Positions 1 through 7,885 of a DNA stretch of 63,960 nucleotides are shown piece after piece (within the stretch, counting starts at the first letter, position 1; the number at the start of each line of letters is the position of its first letter). A program made the translations under genes and the position numbers. Under the pieces are notes generated by a model. It saw only the letters and a list, made by a program, of their open reading frames with translations, did not search any database and was not told the origin of the DNA. The DNA lies in NCBI RefSeq assembly GCF_009765355.1, contig NZ_VTHK01000018.1, positions 119,955-183,914 on the forward strand. Direction: 5' to 3'. This stretch comes from Amycolatopsis anabasis. GTDB lineage: Bacteria; Actinomycetota; Actinomycetes; Mycobacteriales; Pseudonocardiaceae.

Positions 1-276
1 GGCTCCCCGGAGACCGTTCCGGCGGTGTACCAGGAGTGCTCGCCGATCACCTATGTCGGCGCGGTCGCCGCGCCGGTGCTCGTGCTCGCCGGGGACAACG
101 ACCCCCGCTGGACGATCCGGCAGGTGGAGAACTACCTCGACCGGCTCGCCGCGCGCGGCATCCCGTACGAGTTCTACCGCTACGACGCCGGGCACGGTTC
201 CCTGGTGATCGCCGAGACGATCCGGCAGACCGCCGCCGAGGTGCACTTCGCCCTCCGCACCCTCGGCCTCCGCTAG
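1..276 (+). CDS. S9-family (prolyl oligopeptidase-like) peptidase, C-terminal fragment
   Basis: The window opens inside this gene. The frame is open from base 1 and ends at a TAG at 274-276, leaving about 91 residues. The visible part is the end of an alpha/beta hydrolase domain: a strand followed by LAGDNDPR carries the likely catalytic Asp, and DAGHGSL about 50 residues later carries the catalytic His. The stretch between them, with a helix and EFYRY, matches the end of S9 peptidases, where it reads roughly as LDRL..GIPYEFY. The nucleophile Ser lies upstream of the window. Substrate specificity cannot be judged from this piece. A palindromic repeat follows seven bases after the stop and could act as a terminator. 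Confidence 0.8.
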   Translation, partial: GSPETVPAVYQECSPITYVGAVAAPVLVLAGDNDPRWTIRQVENYLDRLAARGIPYEFYRYDAGHGSLVIAETIRQTAAEVHFALRTLGLR

Positions 277-282
277 ACCCTT

Positions 283-333
283 TCATGAGGGGACCCCTCC
301 AGACGGAATTTGTCCGGAGGGGTCCCCTCATGA
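283..333. repeat. Dispersed palindrome family A, copy 1
   Basis: Two perfect 18-base arms (283-300 and 316-333, core GAGGGGACCCCTCC) flank a 15-base loop ending in GTCC. Copies with the same arm design and the same 15-base loop length occur at 37584-37640 and 53421-53473. This copy sits just after the S9 peptidase stop and may serve as its terminator, although no T-run follows. Confidence 0.9.
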
Positions 334-386
334 CAGACGGCTAGCGGCACTCCTCGTTCGGTGAGTCGACACCGCCAGCCTAGGGA

Positions 387-1769
387 TCAGTGGTGGAAGG
401 CGGTGCCGGTCGAGGAGTCCCGCACCGGCCCCGGCTGGCGTTCCAGATCGGGCAGGAGCCGTTCCAGGTCGCGCACCAGCAGGTCGGCGAGGTCGTGGGT
501 GAAACCGTTGCGGCACACGATCCGCAGCACGGCGAGATCGGTCCGGTTCTCCGGGAAGGTGTAGGCCGGAACCAGCCAGCCGCGTTCCCGCAGGCGCCGG
601 GACACGTCGAAGACGTCGAACGCGGTCACCTCCGGTTTCGTGGTGAACGCGAACACCGGGAGCTGATCGCCCCGGGTGAGCAGCCGGAACGGGCCGAGCT
701 CGCCGATCCGGGCGGCCAGGCCGGTCGCCACGTCCCGGCTCGCCTGCTGGACCGCGCGGAAGCCGTCGCGGCCGAGCCGCACGAACGTGTAGTACTGCGC
801 GGCGACCTCGGCGCCCGGGCGGGAGAAGTTGAGCGCGAAGGTCGGCATGTCCCCGCCGAGGTAGTTGACGTTGAAGATGAGGTCGGACGGCAGCGCCGCC
901 TGGTCGCGCCAGAGCACCCACCCGACGCCCGGGTAGACGAGGCCGTACTTGTGGCCGGAGGTGTTGATCGAGGCGACGCGGGGCAGCCGGAAGTCCCAGA
1001 CCAGGTCCGGATCCAGGAACGGGGCGATCATCGCGCCGGAGGCGCCGTCCACGTGGACGGGGATGTCCAGTCCGGTGCGCTCGTGCAGGCCGTCGAGGGC
1101 CCGGACGATTTCGGCGACCGGTTCGTAGCTGCCGTCGAAAGTGGACCCGAGGATGGCGACCACGCCGATGGTGTTCTCGTCGCAGCGCGCCACCGCCTCG
1201 TCGGCGGTGAGGTGGAAGCGGTCGCCCGCCATCGGCACCAGCCGCGGTTCCACGTCCCAGTAGCGGCAGAACTTCTCCCAGCACACCTGGACGTTCGCGC
1301 CCATCACCAGGTTGGGGCGGCCGGGGCCGGACCAGCGGCGTTTCAGGGCCATTCCGGCGAGCATGCACGCTTCGGACGAACCGACCGTGGAGCAGCCCAT
1401 GACCGTCGCCGGGTCGGGCGCGTGCCACAGATCGGCGAGGATGTTGACGCAGCGCCGTTCCAGTTCGGCGGTGAGCGGGTACTCGTCCTTGTCGATCATG
1501 TTCTTGTCGACGCAGTCGGCCATCAGCTCGCGCGCCTGCGGTTCCATCCACGTGGTCACGAACGTGGCCAAATTCAACCGCGCGTTCCCGTCGAGCATCA
1601 GCTCGTCGCGGACGAGTTGCAGCGCCGTGTCCGGCGGGAGGGAATCGTCCCGGAGCCGCTCGTGCGGCAGCGTCAGCTCCGCCGCGAGTGCCGGATTCGC
1701 CCCGGTGTGGAGCGGATTCGTCCCGCCCACGCGGTCTGGACGGCTCGGTTTTCCCTGATGCAGCACCAT
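387..1769 (-). CDS. gadB: Glutamate decarboxylase
   Basis: PLP-dependent enzyme of 460 residues, converting glutamate to GABA and CO2 with uptake of a proton. It is the size of bacterial GadB. Family hallmarks are clear: CSTVGSSEACMLAG at about 126-139, the PLP-facing Asp in VHVDGASG (D241), and the Schiff-base lysine in NTSGHKYG (K274). It starts with ATG at 1769 and lies 73 bases downstream of dps, from which it is separated by a hairpin. No glutamate/GABA antiporter is present in the window, so a complete acid-resistance system cannot be claimed. It may instead feed a GABA shunt. Confidence 0.95.
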   Translation of the reverse strand: MVLHQGKPSRPDRVGGTNPLHTGANPALAAELTLPHERLRDDSLPPDTALQLVRDELMLDGNARLNLATFVTTWMEPQARELMADCVDKNMIDKDEYPLTAELERRCVNILADLWHAPDPATVMGCSTVGSSEACMLAGMALKRRWSGPGRPNLVMGANVQVCWEKFCRYWDVEPRLVPMAGDRFHLTADEAVARCDENTIGVVAILGSTFDGSYEPVAEIVRALDGLHERTGLDIPVHVDGASGAMIAPFLDPDLVWDFRLPRVASINTSGHKYGLVYPGVGWVLWRDQAALPSDLIFNVNYLGGDMPTFALNFSRPGAEVAAQYYTFVRLGRDGFRAVQQASRDVATGLAARIGELGPFRLLTRGDQLPVFAFTTKPEVTAFDVFDVSRRLRERGWLVPAYTFPENRTDLAVLRIVCRNGFTHDLADLLVRDLERLLPDLERQPGPVRDSSTGTAFHH

Positions 1770-1792
1770 GATTCGAACCCTAATGCGGAAAC

Positions 1793-1820
1793 GGCCGCCC
1801 CGCGCGTGCGCGAGGCGGCC
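1793..1820 (-). terminator. Hairpin between dps and gadB
   Basis: Twelve-base arms with one mismatch (1793-1804 and 1809-1820) around a CGTG loop, GC-rich and without a T-run. It lies 22 bases after the dps stop, so gadB probably has its own expression or receives attenuated read-through. Confidence 0.6.
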
Positions 1821-1842
1821 ACTTCGTGCGAACCAGTGCCGG

Positions 1843-2319
1843 TCAGGCCTGCTGCGCCTGCCACATCCAGTGCGCCTTCTCCAGTTCCCGCGTGATCTCG
1901 ATCAGCAGGTCCTGGGTGACCAGGTCGCTCTTGTCGGTCTCGTCGATCCGCGCGCGCAGGCGCCGGATCAGCTGGGCGAGGATGTCCACGATCGCCGCGA
2001 CCGTGGCCTCCACGCTCTGCCAGTTGTCCGGGTACTCGGGCGCGCCGGAACTCTCCACCACGGTCTTCGCCTTGCCGTTCGGCGAAACCCCGATGGCGTT
2101 GGCGCGTTCGGCGACCTCGTCGACGTACTTGCGCGCGGTGTCGACCAGTTCGTCCAGTTGCAGGTGCGCGCTGCGGAAGTTCGGGCCCACCACGTTCCAG
2201 TGGGCCTGCTTGGCGATCAGCGAGAGATCGACCAGGTCGACCAGGGACGCCTGCAGCGCGTTGCCGGTGATTTCCTTGTCGCTCTCGGGGAGCGGGCTGT
2301 TGATCGGAGAACGGCTCAC
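1843..2319 (-). CDS. dps: Dps-family DNA-binding ferritin-like protein
   Basis: Protein of 158 residues that should form a dodecameric cage, oxidise Fe(II) with peroxide and protect DNA. The intersubunit ferroxidase motif of the Dps family is visible at about residues 38-75: KQAHWNVVGPNF, then LDELVDTARKYVDEVAERANAIG, which supplies the His, Asp and Glu ligands. The start is GTG at 2319 with AGAGGAAC just upstream. It follows ohr by 29 bases on the same strand, so the two peroxide-defence genes probably form one transcript. Confidence 0.93.
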   Translation of the reverse strand: MSRSPINSPLPESDKEITGNALQASLVDLVDLSLIAKQAHWNVVGPNFRSAHLQLDELVDTARKYVDEVAERANAIGVSPNGKAKTVVESSGAPEYPDNWQSVEATVAAIVDILAQLIRRLRARIDETDKSDLVTQDLLIEITRELEKAHWMWQAQQA

Positions 2320-2348
2320 GAGTTCGTTCCTCTCTGTGTGCTCGTCGC

Positions 2349-2774
2349 TTACGTGGTGGCGGTGACCTCCACCTCGATGTTTCCCCTGGTGGCGTTGGAA
2401 TACGGGCAGACCTGGTGCGCCTGGGTGACCAGTTCGTCGGCCTTGCCCTGTTCCATTCCGCGCAACGTGGTGTCCAGTTTGACGGTCAGCTGGAACTTGC
2501 CGGTCTCGTTCCGGCCGATGCCGACCCGCGCGGTGACCTCCGAATCACCGACGTCCACACCGGACTGTTTGGCGACCAGCCGGAGCGCGCTGTGGAAACA
2601 GGCCGCGTACCCCGCGGCGAAGAGCTGTTCGGGATTGGTGCGTTCCCCGCCGGGGCCGCCCATTTCCTTGGGCACGGCGAGTTTTTCGTCGATCACACCG
2701 TCGGACGAGGTGACCTCTCCGTTGCGTCCGTCGCCGCGAGCGGTTGCCTCGGCCGTGTACAGCGGCTCGACCAT
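2349..2774 (-). CDS. ohr: Organic hydroperoxide resistance protein (Ohr/OsmC family)
   Basis: Thiol peroxidase of 141 residues that reduces organic hydroperoxides. Both Ohr-type cysteines are present: C59 in FAAGYAACF and C123 in VCPYSNATRGN. The second motif marks the Ohr rather than the OsmC branch. The frame is open further upstream, but ATG at 2774 is preceded at good distance by AGGAGGT, which fixes the start and gives the usual family length. It is the promoter-proximal gene of an ohr-dps pair. No OhrR-type MarR regulator is adjacent. Confidence 0.93.
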   Translation of the reverse strand: MVEPLYTAEATARGDGRNGEVTSSDGVIDEKLAVPKEMGGPGGERTNPEQLFAAGYAACFHSALRLVAKQSGVDVGDSEVTARVGIGRNETGKFQLTVKLDTTLRGMEQGKADELVTQAHQVCPYSNATRGNIEVEVTATT

Positions 2775-2918
2775 TGCGCGGTACCTCCTGTGCGAGTGTG
2801 CGGTCCAGCGTCTCACCGGTTTCAACGTTCCGCAGTCGCGAAACCGTGCCGCCGCATGGCAGGACTCACCCAGGGGAATACCCGAGCGGGCCTTCCTTCA
2901 ACCCACCCGGGGGAGTGA

Positions 2919-3497
2919 TCAATCGCTCGCTTCGCGCGTCCGGGCGAACTCGACCACGTGCCGTCCGATCAGGCGCAAGGTGTTGACGACCTTCGGGTCG
3001 GAGGCGCCACCCGCCTCGTCGAACTTGACCTCGGCGGAGTTCACCGACCCGCCGAGCGGGGTCGGCCACCCGCGCAGGGCGTGCGTGATCGTGCGCAGCT
3101 GGTCGAGCGTGGTCACCGCGGCCTGCCAGCCGTAGGCGACGGCCACCAGGCCGACCCCGCGGCCGTCCAGGTACGGCCGCCGGTCCGGGCGGAGATCCTC
3201 GACGTAGTCCAGGGCGTTCTTGATCAGTCCGGACAGCGCGCCGTGGTAGCCGGGCGAGACGATGATGAGCCCGTCCGCCTCCCGGATCCCCTCGATCAGG
3301 CGTTCGGCCTCCGGAGAACGTTCCTCCAGGGCGGAGTCGTAGAAGGGCAGTTGCAGTTCGGCACCGGTGATGGCCCGCGTCCGCGCCCCCGCTTCGGCCG
3401 CCCCGGCGAGCGCGATGTGCAGCGCCCGTTCGGACTGGGAGCCTTCGCGGAGCGAGCCGCCGATACCGAGCACTTTGACCGCGCTAGAAGAACTCAC
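2919..3497 (-). CDS. NADPH-dependent FMN reductase family protein
   Basis: Flavodoxin-like reductase of about 192 residues. The FMN-binding loop reads GIGGSLREGSQSERAL near the N-terminus, and the second FMN contact region is SPGYHGALSGLIKNALDY, both typical of the FMN_red/SsuE-type family. The frame is open up to 3536, but the GTG at 3497 gives the usual N-terminus just ahead of the first strand. Role is inferred: quinone, azo or flavin reduction, in keeping with the neighbouring peroxide-stress genes. It is divergent from the esterase at 3644. The spacer carries small inverted repeats, such as the one at about 3540-3557, which could bind a regulator. Confidence 0.88.
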   Translation of the reverse strand: MSSSSAVKVLGIGGSLREGSQSERALHIALAGAAEAGARTRAITGAELQLPFYDSALEERSPEAERLIEGIREADGLIIVSPGYHGALSGLIKNALDYVEDLRPDRRPYLDGRGVGLVAVAYGWQAAVTTLDQLRTITHALRGWPTPLGGSVNSAEVKFDEAGGASDPKVVNTLRLIGRHVVEFARTREASD

Positions 3498-3643
3498 ACA
3501 CCCGAGGCTAACCCCTCTACTTAGGTTCAAGTCCACGTTCTGGGATCGAGTTCCCAGTCACAGGCATCCGTTCGGCGGATATGGCTTTGCTCACTACTGA
3601 CTAGTAACGTCGTCCGGCAAGAGATCGGCGAGGAGGATTGCCC

Positions 3644-4702
3644 ATGTCCATACCGCTCCAGATCCGGGTGCAGGCCGCCGCCGCGCAGCTGCTGTACGCC
3701 CTGCCGCAGCCCGTGCGCAGGCTCGTCGCCGGCCGGCCGATCCGGCTGGACGGGCAGGAACTCGCCCTCGACGCGCAGTTGCTGCTGCGGCTGCAGCAAC
3801 TGTCCGGCGCCTCGTTCGTCAGCGACACCGTGGAGAAGTCGCGGCGCGACCTGGACGCGGGGCGGCACCTGGTCAGCGGCAAGCCGATCGAGCCGGTGCA
3901 CACCCGCGAGGTCGCGATCCCCGGCGCGGGCGGCGACATCCCGGCCACCCTGTACACCCCGGCCGGCCTGCCGGAACCGTCCGGGCTGCTGATCTTCTAC
4001 CACGGCGGCGGCTGGGTGGTGGGCACCCGGGAAAGCCACGACAACACCGCGCGGTTCTTCGCCCGGCACGCCGACGTGCGGGTGCTGTCCATCGACTACC
4101 GGCTCGCGCCCGAACACCCGTTCCCGGCGGCGGCCGAGGACGCGGTCTCGGCGTTCGACTACGCGCACGCGAAAGCCGCCGAACTGGGCGCCGATCCGGA
4201 CCGGATCGCGGTCGGCGGGGACAGCGCGGGCGGCAACCTGGCCGCGGTGACCGCGCAGGTCACGGTCCGGCGCGGCGGGCCGTCCCCCGCGTTCCAGCTG
4301 TTGATCTATCCGGGCGTCGACGCGACCACGCGGCGCCGGTCGCGGGAGCTGTTCGCGGACGGGTTCTTCCTCACCGACGAGCACATGACCTGGTTCCTGG
4401 ACCACTACGCCCCCGAAGGGGTGGACCGGACCGATCCGCGGCTGTCCCCGCTGCTGGCCGAGGACCTGAGCGGGCTGCCCCCGGCGTATGTCGCGACGGC
4501 CGGATTCGACCCGCTGCGGGACGAGGGCGAGGCTTATGCAAAACGGTTGCGGGAAGCGGGCGTGCCGACCGCATTGAGTCGGCAGCCCGATCTGATCCAC
4601 GGTTATGTGAATTTCCTCGGCGTCGGCCGCCGCTTCCGTGAGGCCACCGCGGAAGCGGCGGGCGCGCTGCGCCTCGGGCTCAGTTTGCACAAAACGCGAT
4701 AA
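3644..4702 (+). CDS. Alpha/beta hydrolase, hormone-sensitive-lipase (family IV) type esterase
   Basis: Carboxylic-ester hydrolase of 352 residues. The oxyanion-hole motif HGGGW is at about 120-124, the nucleophile is in GGDSAGG (S194), and the acid and base residues are in FDPLRDEG and LIHGYVN. A TTG at 3638 is in frame, but AGGAGGA at 3631-3637 is spaced correctly for the ATG at 3644. There is no signal peptide, so it is probably cytoplasmic. The N-terminal 80 residues form the helical cap seen in LipN/LipH-type enzymes. Natural substrate unknown. A perfect 15-base hairpin follows. Confidence 0.92.
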   Translation: MSIPLQIRVQAAAAQLLYALPQPVRRLVAGRPIRLDGQELALDAQLLLRLQQLSGASFVSDTVEKSRRDLDAGRHLVSGKPIEPVHTREVAIPGAGGDIPATLYTPAGLPEPSGLLIFYHGGGWVVGTRESHDNTARFFARHADVRVLSIDYRLAPEHPFPAAAEDAVSAFDYAHAKAAELGADPDRIAVGGDSAGGNLAAVTAQVTVRRGGPSPAFQLLIYPGVDATTRRRSRELFADGFFLTDEHMTWFLDHYAPEGVDRTDPRLSPLLAEDLSGLPPAYVATAGFDPLRDEGEAYAKRLREAGVPTALSRQPDLIHGYVNFLGVGRRFREATAEAAGALRLGLSLHKTR

Positions 4703-4720
4703 AAGAAAGCGGGACGGCAG

Positions 4721-4755
4721 GAATCCGGTGCGGAAACGAGTTCCGCACCGGATTC
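4721..4755. terminator. Bidirectional hairpin terminator
   Basis: Perfect 15-base arms (4721-4735 and 4741-4755) with a 5-base loop, placed between the convergent esterase and secreted-protein genes. Confidence 0.85.
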
Positions 4756-4780
4756 CGCAACCTCCTTCAGCCGGGTCGCG

Positions 4781-5293
4781 TCACGGCGTCGGCAGCGGCG
4801 GAGTCGGCACCGGGAGCGGCGGGGTCGGCAGCGGGGGCAGGCTCGGCGCACCGCCGCCGAGCAGGCTCTTGACCAGCCCGCACAGGGCGTCCACCAGGCT
4901 CATCACCAGGTTCTTGACCATGGCCAGCGGGTCGCCGGGCAGCCCGGGCACCGGGGGCAGCTGGCGCGGGTCGGCCACGTACCGGGCCGTCTGGACGCCC
5001 TGTTTGTGCACGTCACCGGCCATGCTCTGGGATTCGGCCTGGATCGAGTAGCGCTTGCCGGCGGCGAGGTCGGCCAGCAACGGGTTCAGCTTGCCCAGCG
5101 TGCCGCTCGTCCTGGCGTTGTCGCCGGCGTAGGCGTCCCGGGCCAGCTGGTCGCGCAGTTTCACCACCTGCGCACCGGCCGCTTCGGTGCTGGAGTTCCC
5201 CTTGCCGCCCGCCGCGGCCACTCCGGCCGAAGTCAGGGCGACCACACTGCTCGCCACGATCACGGCAATGGATCGGACAATCCTGCCTTTCAT
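4781..5293 (-). CDS. Secreted protein with proline-rich C-terminus, function unknown
   Basis: Protein of 170 residues with a Sec signal peptide at 1-28 (MKGRIVRS, hydrophobic core, cleavage after GVAAA). The mature part is helical and polar (about 30-115), with a short hydrophobic helix MVKNLVMSLVDALCGLVKSLLGG near 123-146. It ends in a 25-residue tail of repeated PPLPTPPLPVP units, which may span peptidoglycan. The start has a strong site, AGGAGGTAAGGA, directly upstream of ATG. I do not recognise a family. It stands alone between two terminators. Confidence 0.8.
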   Translation of the reverse strand: MKGRIVRSIAVIVASSVVALTSAGVAAAGGKGNSSTEAAGAQVVKLRDQLARDAYAGDNARTSGTLGKLNPLLADLAAGKRYSIQAESQSMAGDVHKQGVQTARYVADPRQLPPVPGLPGDPLAMVKNLVMSLVDALCGLVKSLLGGGAPSLPPLPTPPLPVPTPPLPTP

Positions 5294-5677
5294 TCCTTAC
5301 CTCCTGGCCTCTTGGTGGATCGCCTGCACGTACGAACCAATGCACAATCGATACCAAGCGTGTCGAAGAATCACCACTCGACCACCAGGACGGGCAGTTT
5401 TCCAACCCTTACGTGCCGAATTCAATTCCAAAAACAGTCCCGCAATTGATTAACCCACCGATCTTGAGCCTCGCTCAGATGATCAACTTCCGGGGCATCG
5501 CCGTGCGCGCTGTGTGCTCGCCTCACCCGCCAGAACGGATCGGTAGTCCACACGGGTGTATTCGGTGATCGTTTTCGCTCATCACCCCGTTGTGCGGGCG
5601 TGTCGGATAGACCGCTGGTGCACATGTCCCCCACGTTTGGCGCAGTGACCACTGAGGTCACGGCCCAGACAGCGGAA
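5294..5677. other. Gene-free interval, AT-richer than its surroundings
   Basis: No supported gene. It must hold the promoter of the secreted-protein gene starting at 5293. A 79-codon reading frame on the minus strand (5422-5661) has no family match that I can see and no convincing ribosome binding site. I found no RNA gene or clear repeat here. Confidence 0.5.
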
Positions 5678-5711
5678 GCGGCCCCGGTGAGCGAATACTC
5701 ACCGGGGCCGC
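5678..5711 (-). terminator. katA terminator hairpin
   Basis: Perfect 14-base arms (5678-5691 and 5698-5711) with a CGAATA loop, 25 bases beyond the katA stop. Confidence 0.85.
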
Positions 5712-5736
5712 CGTGTTCCGTGGTGGGAGCGAAAAC

Positions 5737-7179
5737 CTACTTCTGGAAGGCCTGGGCGACCTTGTCACCCAGGTTCTTGTCCACGTTGCGCCAGTACTCG
5801 AAGACGCGCTCCAGGACCGGCTGGGACACGCCGTTGGAGGCGTGGCCGACGATGTTGCTCACCAGCCGCTCGCGCGCGGCGTCGTCGAGCACCTCGCGGA
5901 CCATCGTGCCCGGCTGGCCGAAGTCGTCGTCCTCCGCGTGCGGCTTGTACGCCGAGCGCAGCACCTCACCGGTGGCGCCGTACGCGGAAGCGGCCTCACC
6001 GGCGAGCGCGGCGTCGGCGTGCGGGCCGCCGTAGGAGTTCGGCGCGTACACCGGGTCGCCCGGGTTGCTGTAGCGCATGTGGCCGTCCCTGGAGTAGCTG
6101 TTCACCTCGGACTTGGCCGCGTTGACCGGCAGCTGGGTGTAGTTCGGGCCGATCCGGTAGCGGTGCGCGTCCGGGTAGGCGAACAGGCGGCCGAGCAGCA
6201 TCTTGTCCGGCGACGGGCCGATGCCCGGCACCAGGTTCGCCGGCTCGAACGCGGCCTGCTCGATCTGCGCGAAGTAGTTCTCCGGGTTCCGGTCGAGCAC
6301 GTACCGGCCGACCTTGATCAGCGGGTAGTCGCCGTGCGGCCACACCTTGGTCAGGTCGAACGGGTTGAACCGGTAGTCCGCGGCCTCGTCGTGCGGCATG
6401 ACCTGCACGTACAGCGTCCAGCTCGGGTGGTCGCCCGCCTTGATGCTGTTGAAGAGGTCGGCGATGTGGTGGTCGCGGGACGAACCGGCGAGGGCGTCGG
6501 CCTCGCTCTGGGTCAGGAACTCGATGCCCTGGTCGGTCTTGAAGTGGTACTTGACCCAGAACTTCTCGCCCTTGGCGTTCTCCCACAGGTAGGTGTGCGA
6601 GCCGTAGCCGTTCATGTGCCGCCAGGTCTTCGGGATCCCGCGGTCACCCATCAGCCAGGTCACCTGGTGCGCCGACTCCGGGCGCAGCGTCCAGAAGTCC
6701 CACTGCATGTCGTGGTCGTGCAGGTGGTTGTCGGCGCGACGCTTCTGCGAGTGGATGAAGTCCGGGAACTTGATCGGGTCGCGGATGAAGAACACCGGGG
6801 TGTTGTTGCCGACGATGTCGTAGTTGCCCTGGCTGGTGTAGAACTTCACCGCGAAACCGCGCGGGTCGCGCACGGTGTCCGGGAAGCCCAGCTCGCCGGC
6901 CACGGTGGAGAAGCGGATCAGGCTCTCGGTGCGGGTGCCCGGCTGGAACACCGCGGCCTTGGTGAACTGGCTGACGTCCTCGGTGACCTCGAGGAAGCCG
7001 AACGCGCCGCCGCCCTTCGCGTGCACCACGCGCTCCGGCACGCGCTCGCGGTTGAACTGCGCGTTCTTCTCGATGAGGTAGTGGTCCTGCAGCAGGATCG
7101 GGCCGTTGGCGCCCAGGGTCAGCGAATCGTTGTCGCTGGCCACCGGGATGCCCACGTTGTTGGTGGTCGGCTTGGTCAC
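5737..7179 (-). CDS. katA: Monofunctional haem catalase (small-subunit clade)
   Basis: Converts hydrogen peroxide to water and oxygen. With the GTG start at 7179 it has 480 residues, the size of small-subunit catalases. Active-site residues are visible: His in VPERVVHAKGGGAFG, Asn in IVGNNTPVFFIRDPIKF, and the proximal haem Tyr in RLFAYPDAHRYRIGPNY. The frame is open well upstream, but the chosen GTG has AGGGAGGG in front and overlaps the furA stop as GTGA. The two genes are therefore translationally coupled, and katA should be controlled by FurA from the furA promoter. Confidence 0.96.
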   Translation of the reverse strand: MTKPTTNNVGIPVASDNDSLTLGANGPILLQDHYLIEKNAQFNRERVPERVVHAKGGGAFGFLEVTEDVSQFTKAAVFQPGTRTESLIRFSTVAGELGFPDTVRDPRGFAVKFYTSQGNYDIVGNNTPVFFIRDPIKFPDFIHSQKRRADNHLHDHDMQWDFWTLRPESAHQVTWLMGDRGIPKTWRHMNGYGSHTYLWENAKGEKFWVKYHFKTDQGIEFLTQSEADALAGSSRDHHIADLFNSIKAGDHPSWTLYVQVMPHDEAADYRFNPFDLTKVWPHGDYPLIKVGRYVLDRNPENYFAQIEQAAFEPANLVPGIGPSPDKMLLGRLFAYPDAHRYRIGPNYTQLPVNAAKSEVNSYSRDGHMRYSNPGDPVYAPNSYGGPHADAALAGEAASAYGATGEVLRSAYKPHAEDDDFGQPGTMVREVLDDAARERLVSNIVGHASNGVSQPVLERVFEYWRNVDKNLGDKVAQAFQK

Positions 7180-7637
7180 GCCGAGTCCCTCCCTTGTCGT
7201 GGTGGGTTTTCTTGCTTTCGGGCACAGTCGGGGCACCGTCCCCAGAAGACCACCTCCGCCTCGTCGATCTGGAAACCCGCCGTGCCGGAGGGTTCGAGGC
7301 AGGGTGCCGAACCGTGGACGCAGTCGACGTCCTCGGTGCGTCCGCAGACTCGGCACACCAGGTGGTGGTGGTTGTCGCCGGTTCGCGTCTCGAACCGCGC
7401 CGGATGCCCGGCCGGTTCGATCCGCCGCACCAGGTCGGCGCCCGCGCACGCGCCCAGTACGTCGTAGACGGCCTGGGTGGACACCGAGCCGAGCCGCCGC
7501 CGGACACCCGTCGCGACCTGGTCGGCCGTGGTGTGCGGGTGCTCGGCGAGCCAGTCGAGCACGGCGATCCGCGGAGCGGTGACCCGGAGGCCGGCCGCCT
7601 TCAGGCGGTCGCGCGCGGGGCTTTCCTGGTGGGACAT
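7176..7637 (-). CDS. furA: Fur-family peroxide-sensing repressor (FurA/CatR type)
   Basis: Metal-dependent repressor of 153 residues. An N-terminal winged helix (TAPRIAVLDWL and STQAVYDVLGAC, 15-65) is followed by the His-rich metal site DNHHHLVCRVCG and a second CPDC pair near the C-terminus, giving the two CxxC knuckles of a structural zinc site. It overlaps katA by four bases. FurA-type proteins next to catalase genes in actinobacteria repress both genes until peroxide oxidises them. The same logic is inferred here, supported by a conserved operator-like sequence just upstream. Confidence 0.93.
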   Translation of the reverse strand: MSHQESPARDRLKAAGLRVTAPRIAVLDWLAEHPHTTADQVATGVRRRLGSVSTQAVYDVLGACAGADLVRRIEPAGHPARFETRTGDNHHHLVCRVCGRTEDVDCVHGSAPCLEPSGTAGFQIDEAEVVFWGRCPDCARKQENPPRQGRDSA

Positions 7638-7657
7638 GACCCTGTCAGCTTGGCGCG

Positions 7658-7685
7658 TTTTCTGGAATGAGTCAAGAAAACACGC
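7658..7685 (-). promoter_or_regulatory. furA promoter / FurA operator
   Basis: Reading toward furA, the sequence is CTTGACTCATTCCAGAAAA, with TTGACT (7670-7675) suitable as a -35 element. It closely resembles, from memory, the furA-katG promoter of mycobacteria. GCG(T)GTTTTCT and AGAAAACGC form an imperfect inverted repeat around it. The ATG of furA lies only about 20 bases further. Confidence 0.65.
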
Positions 7686-7695
7686 CGGACCGGGT

Positions 7696-7806
7696 GAGTG
7701 AAGGGCCCGTTTCGACCGTTTTTCGACAGCAAATCTCCCTCGCTCACGCCCATCGAGAGCAAAGGTCCCCCGCTGCCGTGGTTCTGGAGTGAAGGTCCCT
7801 TGCTCC
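7696..7806. repeat. Complex intergenic repeat (family E)
   Basis: Contains GAGTGAAGGGCCCG at the left end and GAGTGAAGGTCCCTTGCTC at the right end, with GAGAGCAAAGGTCCC between. The internal AGTGAAGG/CAAAGGTCCC echoes suggest a mosaic dispersed repeat. It abuts the broken dehydrogenase frame. Confidence 0.5.
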
Positions 7807-7885
7807 CCGCACGATCGCCGCGCCGATACCGCCCAATTCCCCCGGTGACCAGCGCGATCCCGGCACGCCCGGCGAAGTCGTTCAC
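7807..7885 (-). pseudogene. Remnant of a short-chain dehydrogenase gene, 5' end only
   Basis: Starting at GTG 7885, which overlaps the tetR stop as GTGA, the frame encodes MNDFAGRAGIALVTGGIGR. This is the first strand and the TGxxxGxG cofactor loop of an SDR. After that the frame loses similarity and enters repeat family E. Only about 20 codons of a gene that should have about 250 remain. The overlap with tetR suggests an original tetR-SDR operon whose second gene was deleted down to its beginning. Confidence 0.7.

Noticed and set aside
3528..3542. tRNA T-arm-like sequence GGTTCAAGTCC
   Set aside because: No surrounding cloverleaf or acceptor stem can be formed; it lies in a promoter region.
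5422..5661. 79-codon minus-strand frame upstream of katA
   Set aside because: No ribosome binding site, no recognisable family and no typical codon bias; it lies in a promoter-containing gap.
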